This document shows positions 51,572-60,180 of a stretch of 64,000 bases of DNA, one piece after another (position 1 is the first letter of the stretch; the number at the start of each line of letters is the position of its first letter). The stretch covers positions 150,922 to 214,921 of the forward strand of contig PLYO01000029.1 of the NCBI GenBank assembly GCA_003151825.1. Direction: 5' to 3'. Source of the stretch: Ignavibacteriota bacterium. Lineage in GTDB: Bacteria > Bacteroidota > Ignavibacteria > Palsa-1295. The position numbers and the translations under genes were made by a program. The notes beneath the pieces are model-generated. The model saw nothing but the letters and a program-made list of their open reading frames with translations, was not told where the DNA came from and searched no databases.

Positions 51572-52687
51572 TGGTAATGCTACAGTGAATACAGTCGTAA
51601 AAGGAGGTTGTTCGGCATCTCGAATATCGAGCACACCATGATGCTGGCGAACAATTTTTGCGCTGGTGGCAAGGCCGAGTCCAAGCCCCTGCGGCTTCGT
51701 AGTAAAGAACGGGCGAAAGAGATTGGTGCGAACTTCGTCGGAAATTGCCGGCCCGGTATTGGCTACTTCGAAGAGGATGACACGGCCCGAAGAACTAATT
51801 GGCCGCCACGACGCATCCTCCCGCACGTCGGCATGGACTCTAACCTCTCGTCGATCGCCTTGCTCCGCAGCCTCGATTGCGTTTTGCACGAGATTGAGCA
51901 TCACTTGCTTCATTTGATCGGGATCGAAGCGTCCGGTCATTTTATTAGGATCGATTTGAACATCCAATGTAACATCGCGCTGCTCGGATTGAAAGATGAG
52001 TAACTCTTCTAACTCTTCGAGAAATTCCGAGAGCATGACCTGCTCGTAATGTAGCTCCACGTTGCGCGCGTAGGTGAGGACGTTCTTGACCAGATCTTCG
52101 AGCCGTCGGGCCTCGCGGCTGATGAGATGGATGGACTCCCGCTCTTCCTCGGTCCAATGGCGCTCGCTCTCCCCATTCTGCTCGAGCATATAGATATTCA
52201 TGGCAATGCCGTTGAGCGGATTACGAATCTCATGTACGAGCGTCGCCACGCTTTCGCCGATGGCCGCAAGTTTTTCGCCTTGAATAATTTGCGATTCGAG
52301 CCGCTTGCGCTCTGTCAGGTCAATTTCTACGCCGTGATAACCGATACGTTCGCCGCTCTCGGAAAAGATCGAGGAGATTGTAAGGAAGCAGGTTTTTTCC
52401 CCGCCTTGCTTCGTACGGTTGACAATTTCGCCTTTCCACTCGCCTTTTTCTCGAAGCGATTTCCACATGGCTTCATAAAATTCCTGTGTCGAATACGGAG
52501 AGCGCAAAAATCCGGTACGCTGTCCGATCACTTCCTCGTGTGAAAAGCCAAACATGCGGATGAAAGCGTCGTTGACCATGCGGATAACGCCTTTCGGATC
52601 CGTCAGGAGCATTCCGTCGGAGGCGTGTTCGAACGCAAATCGGAGCAAGGCGGGGGTCTGAGGCATGGCTGGAAAATAGTGGAACAC
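51566..52687 (-). CDS. PAS-domain sensor histidine kinase (NtrB-like)
   Basis: 373 residues, no transmembrane helix, so cytoplasmic. PAS domain about 15-130 (FEHASDGMLLTDPKGVIRMVND, GRxxGFLRSP-like, HGVEIDLTERKRLE), HisKA H-box VATLVHEIRNPLNG, then the HATPase domain with N-box LNLVQNAIEAAEQ and G-boxes (FRPFFTTKPQGLGLGLATSAKIV). It pairs with the downstream NtrC-type regulator. The ligand for the PAS domain is unknown; a redox or gas signal would fit the neighbouring cytochromes but is only inference. Confidence 0.94.
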   Translation of the reverse strand: MFHYFPAMPQTPALLRFAFEHASDGMLLTDPKGVIRMVNDAFIRMFGFSHEEVIGQRTGFLRSPYSTQEFYEAMWKSLREKGEWKGEIVNRTKQGGEKTCFLTISSIFSESGERIGYHGVEIDLTERKRLESQIIQGEKLAAIGESVATLVHEIRNPLNGIAMNIYMLEQNGESERHWTEEERESIHLISREARRLEDLVKNVLTYARNVELHYEQVMLSEFLEELEELLIFQSEQRDVTLDVQIDPNKMTGRFDPDQMKQVMLNLVQNAIEAAEQGDRREVRVHADVREDASWRPISSSGRVILFEVANTGPAISDEVRTNLFRPFFTTKPQGLGLGLATSAKIVRQHHGVLDIRDAEQPPFTTVFTVALPA

Positions 52688-52809
52688 ACCGGCTCATACT
52701 TTGCTCCTATTCTTTTTTGTAGCTCTCCGGGATCAGCAGATGGTGTCGCGGGATTTAATTTTGCTATGCCTTTTGTCTGCCGTCTCGAAACGATACAGTT
52801 TCGAAAAAA

Positions 52810-52905
52810 GTGTTCCAAAATCGGACATTTGCCAAATAAATGCCCATAAATGACACAACTCGCCGTTATGTGCTCCAAAATCATACACATGTCCGATTTT
52901 GAGAC
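52810..52905. promoter_or_regulatory. Repeat block upstream of the sensor kinase gene
   Basis: GTGTTCCAAAATCGGACAT (52810-52828) and ATGTCCGATTTTGAGAC (52889-52905) share an inverted AAAATCGGACAT core; GTGCTCCAAAATC (52870-52882) is a direct copy of the first 13 bases. Spacing about 60 bp. A candidate regulator-binding region for the kinase gene; could also be a hairpin. Confidence 0.4.
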
Positions 52906-52957
52906 AAGCAGAGATTGAAAATATTTTAATAAAATTGACGAATTCGCCTAAAAATAC

Positions 52958-52986
52958 TTGACAAGCTCTGTTTTTTTTCGTAACTT
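52958..52986 (+). promoter_or_regulatory. Promoter of the head-repeat surface protein gene
   Basis: TTGACA (52958-52963), 17 bp, TAACTT (52981-52986), a near-consensus sigma-70 arrangement. Transcription would start near 52993, leaving a leader of about 205 bases before the GTG at 53200. TTCGTAACTT is shared with the 60181 gene upstream region (59914-59923). Confidence 0.55.
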
Positions 52987-53199
52987 GGGTTTGGGATTTT
53001 CCGTTCTGAAAAACGCTCGCTTCTTAAGCCCGGATGTTTTTCGAAAATGAGAAAAAAAGGGACAAGCAACTGACATTGCTCGCCCCCGATTACCCAAAGA
53101 CCACACCAACGTTAACTGGATTCGTGGCGCTTCGAGTGTCAGATTAAAGCGACACGGGTCCAATTTAGTTCATAAAAAACAAATCATGAGGACTCGAAA

Positions 53200-56100
53200 G
53201 TGAAAAATCTAAAACACTTAAAACTCGCAGCGGCCGCAACGGCGCTGCTTTTCTTAGCGGGTTCGGGCGCGCATGCACAGCAAGCGCAGGCGCCCACCGC
53301 ATCGAACCACACGATCAGCTATCAGGGCACGATCGTGGAAATGGACGGCTCGGCCGTCAAGGATAGCACCTATCCGATCACCGTCTCTATTTGGACGGAC
53401 GCCACCCAGGGCACTCGGCTCTGGAGAGACGTGTTCCCTACCGAGGTGAAAGGAGGTATCTTTAATATTCTTCTTGGTTCACACATTCCGTTGCCGTCGC
53501 CGGCGCTCATGGATCAGCCGCTATGGCTGGGCGTGAGCTTCAATACCGATCTCGAAAACCTGCCGCGTTTCCGACTCGGAACCGTTCCCGAGGCCATGAA
53601 TGTCGCCGACAGCGCGATCACGACGCGGAAGCTCGCGACCGGAGCCGTGGTGTCTGCCAACTTGGCGGACAGCGCGGTCACGACCGATAAGCTCGCCGAT
53701 GGAGCCGTGACGTGGAATAAAATGGGCACGGACTACGTACCTTACATTCTCGTGAACGGAGCCAAAGTGACGACCGGCCACAACCCGATCAATTTCACCG
53801 GCGGAAACGGGCTGACTGTGAACTATGACTCGACCACGATGAGCGTCATCGTGCAGCCGGATACGGCATTGTCCGCAGGCAATGACGGAAAAGGCGCAAA
53901 ACCATTTTTCGTCGGCGGCGACCCCACTGCCAGCAACTCTGATAACGGAGTTCCCGGCTCTGGAAACCACGCAGGTAGCACGAACACCGTCGGCGGCGGA
54001 ACAAATAATACTGCTTACGGAGGCATTTCGGGTGATTTGAATGGACACGCTTTCGTGGGAGGAGGGCAAAGCAACACAGCGAAGGACACGTTCGCTACAA
54101 TAGGCGGCGGAGATACCAATACGGCCTCGGGGAAGGAAAGCACCATTGGTGGGGGAACCCTGAACACCGTGAGTGCCTCCGATGCGACGATTGGCGGCGG
54201 TCTGGGCAATACCGTCAAGAGCAAATACTCCGCGCTTGCCGGTGGTGACGATAACTTTATCGACACCCTTGCCGACATCTCCTTCCTTGGTGGAGGATTC
54301 CAAAACACAATTGGCGACTATGGCGGTATCCTTCATATAGGAGATACTATTATCGAGGGGGGCAACGTCCTTGGGGGTGGTATCAACAATAGAAACATAG
54401 GAGCGGCATCCACGCTTGGCGGCGGCGCTTACAACCTCATCGACAGCTTTTCAGTCGGGTCGTTCATTGGCGCTGGCGATAGCAACACGGTTACCGGCCA
54501 TTTAGGGCTTTATTCCGCCATTGCGGCGGGTGCTCAGAACATCGTATCTAATTCCGCGAGCTTCATCGGCGCCGGCGGAAAAAATATTGTCAGTGCGTCC
54601 AGCGCTGGGATAGTAGCGGGAGACACAAACAATAATTCCGCAATCGCATCGTTGATCGGGGCCGGTTTTACCAATATGATTACTTCTACCGCTGGTGATG
54701 GTTTCATTGGCGCCGGAGCCTACAATTGGGTAAACCGGACGGGTGACTTCATCGGTGTGGGATTCCACGACACCATCGATGCTTACGCAAGCAGTGCTGT
54801 CGGTGGGGAATACGCAAAGATCGATAGTAATAGCTATTACTCCATTATCGGGGCTGGAAGTTACAATCACATCTTTACCAATTCTCAGATTTCGTTCATT
54901 GGGGGTGGCAGTTACAACACCATCGACACCAATGCTCCGAATTCCGTCATTGGCGGTGGGAACCAGAACACGGTCCAAACCAATGCACCGAATTCCGTTA
55001 TCGGCGGTGGAAACCAAAACATGGTCCAAAGTCAGGGAACGGTTATTGGCGGGGGCGATTCGAACTCGATTGCTCATTCGTCCCCGTATTCCTTCATCGG
55101 GTCAGGAAGTTACAATCACATTGACACGGCCAGCCCAAATTCGGTTATTGGCGGAGGACTGTTCAATAAGATACTGGGTTCCTACGATGCAATAGCGGGC
55201 GGGGACACCAATTATTTACCTGATTCCACCAAATACTCCTTTATCGGTGGCGGGCTTAATAACTTTGGCGGAGGAGCCTGGGATGTTATTGGCGGCGGCG
55301 ATTCGAATATTATCGACGCCCCGACCGAGTTTCCCGTCCAATATAATTCCATCTTAGGGGGGTATGCCAATCACATTATTCTCGAACCGTCCCCGTATCT
55401 TCCCCGCGCTTCCGAGAACGCAACGTTTTATTCCGTAATTGCCGGTGGGTTTCATAACTCCACGCAAGAAGAATGCTCCTTTGTTGGCGGTGGCGATAGC
55501 AACCGAGCGATGGAGGAGTTCTCGTCCGTGCTGGGCGGCGATTCGAACAACGCGTTCGCGTCGTTCAGCGCCATCGGAGGCGGCGCCAATAACACCATCG
55601 CGTCAGGCGCCCGATGGAGCGGGGTGCTCTCCGGAAGTCACAATAATATTTCTTCCTTTGCGGATTTCGCATCAATTGGCGGTGGACGTTTTAATCAGAT
55701 TACAGCGAATGGCCCAAACGCCGATATTCCCGGCGGAGATAGCTTGACTGCGAACAGCTTCGCGCAGACGGTCGTCGGGTTCAACAATATTGAGACAGGG
55801 ACGGTAACGGAGGGAACGCCAACCGTCGGTATCGATACCGCTCTCTTTATTGTTGGGAACGGAACAATAGCGATACCTTCGGATGCCTTCACCGTTAGCT
55901 ATAATGGTCATGCTTCCGTGTACCAAAATATCGGTTCAGGTGGTGCAGTTTTGGCAAGTACTCCAGACCAAGCGCGCATCGGCACTATCTATGCCTCAAA
56001 TACGATCGAGGCTTGGGGAAATGTTATGGGCAGTTCAAACAATACGGTTGACGATGTTGGAGTGCAAACCGTTGTATGGCAGGGCCCTACTACAGGGCAA

Positions 56101-56334
56101 TACTTAATCACGCTCAACGTCAAGAATCAGGATGGATCGGCACATACATTCACAGCAAATGATTGCTCTATTGTAGCGACAGTATCGCAACAAGGTTTGT
56201 CTGGCGTGCCGGGATTGATAAGCGTCCAGCCCATAACCACCGGCGGACAATTCCTTGTTACCGTCTTTGGCATGACTTCACCCCCTACTCCAAGTGATGT
56301 CATCGGCTTCATGTTCCATGTTATCGTCCGCTAA
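53200..56334 (+). CDS. Giant surface protein with trimeric-adhesin-like head repeats
   Basis: 1044 residues from GTG at 53200 (GAGGA 11 bases upstream; a five-codon frame ATG-AGG-ACT-CGA-AAG-TGA overlaps this GTG). Signal peptide to about GAHAQQ. A conserved N-terminal domain (TISYQGTIVEMDGSAVKDST, SAITTRKLATGAV, about 30-180) is shared with the 60181 gene. From about residue 240 to 870 come 30 or more 14-20 residue repeats of xxxSxIGGGxxNxI type (TIGGGTLNTV, VIGGGNQNTV, FIGAGSYNHI), a left-handed beta-roll like the YadA head. The C-terminal 150 residues are a separate domain; no T9SS tail. It probably forms a surface fiber; function unproven. Confidence 0.82.
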   Translation: MKNLKHLKLAAAATALLFLAGSGAHAQQAQAPTASNHTISYQGTIVEMDGSAVKDSTYPITVSIWTDATQGTRLWRDVFPTEVKGGIFNILLGSHIPLPSPALMDQPLWLGVSFNTDLENLPRFRLGTVPEAMNVADSAITTRKLATGAVVSANLADSAVTTDKLADGAVTWNKMGTDYVPYILVNGAKVTTGHNPINFTGGNGLTVNYDSTTMSVIVQPDTALSAGNDGKGAKPFFVGGDPTASNSDNGVPGSGNHAGSTNTVGGGTNNTAYGGISGDLNGHAFVGGGQSNTAKDTFATIGGGDTNTASGKESTIGGGTLNTVSASDATIGGGLGNTVKSKYSALAGGDDNFIDTLADISFLGGGFQNTIGDYGGILHIGDTIIEGGNVLGGGINNRNIGAASTLGGGAYNLIDSFSVGSFIGAGDSNTVTGHLGLYSAIAAGAQNIVSNSASFIGAGGKNIVSASSAGIVAGDTNNNSAIASLIGAGFTNMITSTAGDGFIGAGAYNWVNRTGDFIGVGFHDTIDAYASSAVGGEYAKIDSNSYYSIIGAGSYNHIFTNSQISFIGGGSYNTIDTNAPNSVIGGGNQNTVQTNAPNSVIGGGNQNMVQSQGTVIGGGDSNSIAHSSPYSFIGSGSYNHIDTASPNSVIGGGLFNKILGSYDAIAGGDTNYLPDSTKYSFIGGGLNNFGGGAWDVIGGGDSNIIDAPTEFPVQYNSILGGYANHIILEPSPYLPRASENATFYSVIAGGFHNSTQEECSFVGGGDSNRAMEEFSSVLGGDSNNAFASFSAIGGGANNTIASGARWSGVLSGSHNNISSFADFASIGGGRFNQITANGPNADIPGGDSLTANSFAQTVVGFNNIETGTVTEGTPTVGIDTALFIVGNGTIAIPSDAFTVSYNGHASVYQNIGSGGAVLASTPDQARIGTIYASNTIEAWGNVMGSSNNTVDDVGVQTVVWQGPTTGQYLITLNVKNQDGSAHTFTANDCSIVATVSQQGLSGVPGLISVQPITTGGQFLVTVFGMTSPPTPSDVIGFMFHVIVR

Positions 56335-56354
56335 ATAATTAACAAATCACATCA

Positions 56355-58277
56355 ATGTTCGAAAGAGAGTTCAACGGAAAAATGGCCAGACCCCGATGGG
56401 GTCTGGCCATTCCGTTATTTCTCTTTTGGGTTGTGCTGCTGTTTGCGTCCGGAACATCCGCTCAATGGCGTAAACTCGCAACGTTTAAGATTCCTAATCC
56501 TTCTTATGATGTTGATTTAGGAATCGAGTCTATTTATTTTCTCGATCTTCCAGGTCCGCCGCGAATCGGCTTTATCGGTCTCATGGTTCCGACCTCATCC
56601 GATTCAACCGTTGACGGAGCTCAACTTTGGAAAACAACCGATGGAGGCATAAGCTGGCGAAAAGTTGCTCCATTAATGGGTCGGGCCTTGATCGGTGTTG
56701 GCATCTCCGACATTACCTTTAAGGATAGCCTGACCGGATGGTTTTCGCTCGATCAATCTTTCAACGATAGCGGCAGTGTCTATAAAACTACGGATGCTGG
56801 TGAAAGTTGGACAAGGCTCAATGGCAGTGGTTGGAACTCAAATTTTTCACTTTGTTATCATGCCGCTACGGACCTACTATTTCTTGGAAGTCAAGTGGCA
56901 TCTCGTGTTTCATCCGACGAGGGAGCCACATGGGAATCCGCTCCCTATTTTTTTGCAGGCTGTGCTTTTGCCTCCGACTCTATAGGAATTACATGTGGCT
57001 GGGCGCAAAGTTATGGGTATCCCGAATATCCGAACGACTACACGAAGAATGGTGGTAGAACATGGCAGACGTCCAATATGGGAACCGACTGCATGCATCC
57101 CCTGGCCATCGCAGGGACCGGGACATTTTTTGCAACCGACGATTCGGATAATCGCACTGTTAATAACGCTTATTTCGATACACTATACAAACTACTTTAT
57201 CGAAGTGACGACAGTGGCAAGACATGGCAATTCGTTTCCTTCATACCCGTTGGTGATTCTGCTGACTACGCTCCTACGGGACATTTAACTGGCGATCTGA
57301 ATCATATTTATACCCAAACGAGCGCCGGAGTATTACTTTCCACCGATCAAGGTAGAACATGGCAAAATCTTTGCGGACCTAAATTCCCAATTCAGCAATC
57401 GGGTATAGCTTACGGAGGCTTTTACCAAAAGTCTCAATATATTTATTGTACAGATGGACACGAAGTTCGTGATTCTGCTCATCTTTGGTATTTGAATCTC
57501 GATTCCCTCAACTTAGTCTCCTCTAACTTCGCGGAGCAATTGGGCAATGGCGCAAAGCAGGAAACCATATACCCCGGCGATACAGTGCGGGTGGATTATT
57601 TCTCCGATACCGCGCTTGGGCCGGAGGTGGGAACGGATTCTGTTTTCCTGAGCATTTCATTCGATGCATTATCGCTCGCGCTCGCCCGTTTCGAGCTTGC
57701 GCCGGGATGGAGCATCGTAGATTCTTCCCACTCCGGCGGGAACTATCGTTTGCTGCTTGTAAATTCGGATTCGTTGGCATTAGATAGTTCCACCCGCATC
57801 CTCCGCGCGGATTTTGCCTCGTATCTCGCCATTCCAAGTTCCAAAGTTTATCTCGATAGCGTTCATTACTACGGCCATCGCCTGAACTGCGATTGTGCCG
57901 TTCAATCTGTCCTCGCTGCGGATACATCCACGCTCGCTACTGCAATAGATTCCGTAGAAATAGATTTCTCCGGCTGCGGGGATTCTACCATCCTCGCCGT
58001 CATGCACGGCGAGCCGGTGTTCAGCATCCAGAGTATCGCTCCCAATCCGGCGGAGAATTCGCTGCGGGTAGAGGGTAACGGGCAAGGGGTAACGGCAGAA
58101 TTAGACGATGCGTTAGGCCGGAGTGTGCTCGGCAACCCCACCACCCCCCAGCCCCCTCCTCTTGGCAGAGGATGGGGAGTCACCCTCGATGTCTCGAGCG
58201 TTCCGTCCGGAATCTATTACCTCCGTCTGTCGGCGGGCGGGTATGTGGAGTCTCGGAGTGTAGTCATTCAAAAATAA
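56355..58277 (+). CDS. Secreted propeller (BNR/Sortilin-like) protein with T9SS sorting domain
   Basis: 640 residues, an internal ATG at 56382 (MARPRWGLAIPLFLFW) being an alternative start. Asp-box units (KTTDGGISWRK, KTTDAGESWTR, SSDEGATWES, RSDDSGKTWQF, STDQGRTWQN) form a sialidase/Sortilin-type propeller over about 70-400; a cohesin-like part follows, and the C-terminal block SIAPNPAENSLRVEGNG...GIYYLRLSAGGYVESRSVVIQK is a type A sorting domain. The signal peptide n-region is encoded by a 27-bp perfect hairpin (56383-56409). Follows the giant surface protein gene by 20 bp, probable operon. Function unknown. Confidence 0.82.
   Translation: MFEREFNGKMARPRWGLAIPLFLFWVVLLFASGTSAQWRKLATFKIPNPSYDVDLGIESIYFLDLPGPPRIGFIGLMVPTSSDSTVDGAQLWKTTDGGISWRKVAPLMGRALIGVGISDITFKDSLTGWFSLDQSFNDSGSVYKTTDAGESWTRLNGSGWNSNFSLCYHAATDLLFLGSQVASRVSSDEGATWESAPYFFAGCAFASDSIGITCGWAQSYGYPEYPNDYTKNGGRTWQTSNMGTDCMHPLAIAGTGTFFATDDSDNRTVNNAYFDTLYKLLYRSDDSGKTWQFVSFIPVGDSADYAPTGHLTGDLNHIYTQTSAGVLLSTDQGRTWQNLCGPKFPIQQSGIAYGGFYQKSQYIYCTDGHEVRDSAHLWYLNLDSLNLVSSNFAEQLGNGAKQETIYPGDTVRVDYFSDTALGPEVGTDSVFLSISFDALSLALARFELAPGWSIVDSSHSGGNYRLLLVNSDSLALDSSTRILRADFASYLAIPSSKVYLDSVHYYGHRLNCDCAVQSVLAADTSTLATAIDSVEIDFSGCGDSTILAVMHGEPVFSIQSIAPNPAENSLRVEGNGQGVTAELDDALGRSVLGNPTTPQPPPLGRGWGVTLDVSSVPSGIYYLRLSAGGYVESRSVVIQK
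56383..56409. repeat. Perfect 12-bp-stem hairpin in the signal-peptide region
   Basis: TGGCCAGACCCC, a 3-base loop GAT, then GGGGTCTGGCCA. Read in frame as MARPRWGLA; the arms share AGACC/GGTCT with family C. Confidence 0.8.
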
Positions 58278-58520
58278 CCGCGATTATCAGGGTTCAAAGG
58301 ATTATTTTGGATTTTCTTGCATTCGGGTTTTGGATGTATTATATTTGAGAGTGCATTGATGGGCACCCCCATCGGGCAAAGATGAAATAGGAAAGATGAA
58401 AGATGAGGGAGGGCGCGAGTTCATTGACAATTAGGCAGATAGTTTTCATATAGAAGTTTTATTATGAATTCTGGACACACAATTGTCGAAAGCGGCTCAG
58501 AAATGCCACAGTTCATGAAC
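58278..58520 (+). repeat. Promoter-bearing intergenic repeat, copy 3
   Basis: ACCGCGATTATCAGG repeat fragment first, then TTGCAT (58317-58322), 17 bp, TATATT (58340-58345), GATGGGCACC (58358-58367), GCAAAGATGAAATAGGAAAG, and distal CTCAGAAATGCCACAGTTCA (58496-) through GAAC at 58520. Fills the space between the T9SS propeller gene and the hemerythrin gene. Confidence 0.7.
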
Positions 58521-58556
58521 TCTGAACTCCCCCCCGCACACAAAAGGCACCTATTT

Positions 58557-59318
58557 TTATGTTGGCAGCGGCATCCCCGTGCGTGCATCAAAGGCTTCTT
58601 CAAGTATGCGGATACGCGGAAAAAGCATGTTGTTTTCGAGATGCACATGCTGGTGCAAATCGTTAACGAACGCTTCGAGGCCCTTGATGACCGCTCCATG
58701 CATCGCGGATGCTCCATTGGGAATGGTAAAATCGTTCAGCAGCGCCCGTATTTTGGCAAAAATCTGGCCTGTTTCATCGTGCTCCTGTTCCATGCGGGAA
58801 ATCGGTCCATCAATTGTAATAAAGGGCGCAAGCGGCCGCCGCCGGGAAAACTCATGCGCCGAAGCCAGCGACTTGAAATAGGGAAACAGGATCATCTCCT
58901 CTTTGCGCATGTGCTGCTCGATTTCGTGCGCGGCGCGCTGGAAGAGGAACATCACGGGTTTCATATATGGGAAGCGCGCATGATCGGTCATGCGCGGATC
59001 TCCTTGCGACTGGTTGACCATAGCAAGTTGTTCGAGCAACACCGGAATGGCTGCGCGACAGTAACGATGATGGTTCTCGACAATATATTCGATCAGGAAT
59101 TCCTCGTCCCAGAGATCTCCATGCAGGAAGCTATAGGGTCGGGTGAGCTTCATCGCCTCGATCTCGCTCAAAATGGTGTTAAGATCGAGGTCTTTCTTGG
59201 CACACACCGCTTCGAGCGTCTCTTCGCCATGAGAGCTGTAATCAATGCCATATCGCTCGAAGAGGTGCGCTAACGCGCCCTCGGCGAGTACCATGTCCCT
59301 TACAGCCTGCGATCTCAT
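58557..59318 (-). CDS. RIC/ScdA-type hemerythrin-fold di-iron protein, variant
   Basis: 253 residues. N-terminal ScdA_N-like domain (AVRDMVLAEGALAHLFERYGIDYSSHGEETLEA) and a hemerythrin domain with repeated histidines: ENHHRYC (83-84), HEIEQHMRKEE (131-141), MEQEHDE and NDLHQHVHLENN. RIC proteins repair iron-sulfur clusters after oxidative or nitrosative stress. In canonical members the N-terminal motif is GIDFCCGG with a redox Cys pair; here it reads GIDYSSHG (residues 24-31), so the cysteines are missing. RMTDHAR (109-115) is an in-frame family A palindrome (58977-58994) inserted between helices. Separate transcription unit. Confidence 0.85.
   Translation of the reverse strand: MRSQAVRDMVLAEGALAHLFERYGIDYSSHGEETLEAVCAKKDLDLNTILSEIEAMKLTRPYSFLHGDLWDEEFLIEYIVENHHRYCRAAIPVLLEQLAMVNQSQGDPRMTDHARFPYMKPVMFLFQRAAHEIEQHMRKEEMILFPYFKSLASAHEFSRRRPLAPFITIDGPISRMEQEHDETGQIFAKIRALLNDFTIPNGASAMHGAVIKGLEAFVNDLHQHVHLENNMLFPRIRILEEAFDARTGMPLPT
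58977..58994. repeat. Short palindromic element, family A, in the hemerythrin gene
   Basis: CGCATGATCGGTCATGCG, extended by one G/C pair; read on the minus strand as RMTDHAR in frame. Confidence 0.85.
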
Positions 59319-59399
59319 TACTTTTGAATTAAACTTTTTGTCTCGATACCATCCCTCGCAGTGTCGCTCATTTTCTTGAAGCTTTCTTGAGCCATGCGT

Positions 59400-59429
59400 A
59401 AGATTCTTTTACGCGCATCCAAGAATCTT
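59400..59429. promoter_or_regulatory. Inverted repeat upstream of the hemerythrin gene
   Basis: AAGATTCTT and AAGAATCTT, 9-bp arms separated by 12 bases, 82 bases upstream of the hemerythrin start. Candidate regulator site; the AAGAT..ATCTT ends recall NsrR-type sites but the spacing is not typical. Confidence 0.35.
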
Positions 59430-59442
59430 GTAAGTTGCGAGT

Positions 59443-59541
59443 ATGAACGAAGGCGAATTTAGAGGATATTCTTCTATTCTCGTATATTCTTTCGTCCGAG
59501 GAGTAAATGGAGAAAAGGCCGTGCCGATCGGAACAATATGA
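59443..59541 (+). CDS. Possible 32-residue peptide gene
   Basis: ATG at 59443, TGA at 59539-59541, encoding MNEGEFRGYSSILVYSFVRG and 12 more residues. No Shine-Dalgarno sequence or family. It is listed only because a terminator-like hairpin follows directly (59547-59569); it may equally be a small RNA or nothing. Confidence 0.2.
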   Translation: MNEGEFRGYSSILVYSFVRGVNGEKAVPIGTI

Positions 59542-59546
59542 TAAAA

Positions 59547-59569
59547 AAGGGGCGGATGAACCGCCCCTT
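59547..59569. terminator. Hairpin terminator candidate
   Basis: AAGGGGCGG-ATGAA-CCGCCCCTT, 9-bp stem with a run of A before it and T-rich sequence after it; could act in both directions, best on the minus strand, where it would shield the hemerythrin gene. Confidence 0.6.
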
Positions 59570-59853
59570 CGTCGCCTTTTTCTTGTCGTCTTTTTTTAGG
59601 GAGGACACGCACCATTGATGCGTTGCACACCATGAGCGTGCTATGTCATCGGAATGTAATTTCTCACATTGCTGATGCATTCCGTATCGAACTTCCGTTC
59701 CAAAGCGCAAAACTCCACGCTTTGGCAGCCATAGCGATGATAGAGCAGAGCGTAGAGTAAGAATATTTTATAGGCCGGAAGAAATTTTTACTTCTGGGGA
59801 CTTCGCTGGACGAAACGATCATCCAAAACAGCCGCCATGCTATCTCGGAAACC

Positions 59854-59882
59854 TTGACATTCTATTATGTCATTAATATAAA
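59854..59882 (+). promoter_or_regulatory. Promoter of the terminal fiber gene
   Basis: TTGACA (59854-59859), 17 bp, TATAAA (59877-59882): close to the sigma-70 consensus. The transcript would have a 290-base leader with two hairpins before the ATG at 60181. Confidence 0.6.
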
Positions 59883-60043
59883 AACATGGAATTCACGGCC
59901 ACTCGCCAAAAAGTTCGTAACTTTGTATCTGTAGGTGCGATTAGACTACTTTCACAGGGACAACTTAGGGGGTTTTTAACGATAGGAGCGGGTTTTTAGC
60001 ATAAGTGGGTCTTGAGCCTTACTTATGCTTCCGCCCTCCGATC

Positions 60044-60061
60044 GCATGATCGATCATGCGC
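60044..60061. repeat. Short palindromic element, family A, in a leader region
   Basis: CGCATGATCGATCATGCG, perfect palindrome, 120 bp before the fiber gene start. Confidence 0.85.
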
Positions 60062-60180
60062 GAACTCGGAGTTTTGTCGCTAATTATTCCAATGTTGGCC
60101 TATCGAGGCGTTTCCACGCCTTGTTATATGGTTAGTGCTTTCGCAACCTTTTTTTAATATTTAATTAATCGAACGAAAGA

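Larger units (their letters stand above)
52688..53199. other. 512-bp divergent intergenic region
   Basis: No gene. It holds an inverted/direct repeat block near the kinase gene (52810-52905), the promoter of the 53200 gene (52958-52986) and a 200-base leader with a short frame MRTRK overlapping its GTG start. Confidence 0.6.
59319..60180. other. 862-bp intergenic region, several signals, no clear large gene
   Basis: Contains an inverted repeat (59400-59429) upstream of the hemerythrin gene, a possible 32-codon frame with a hairpin terminator (59443-59569), the promoter of the 60181 gene (59854-59882), a TAACTTTG box (59918-59925) matching TAnnTTTG, a hairpin GCATAAGT/ACTTATGC (60000-60029), and a family A palindrome (60044-60061). 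Confidence 0.6.
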
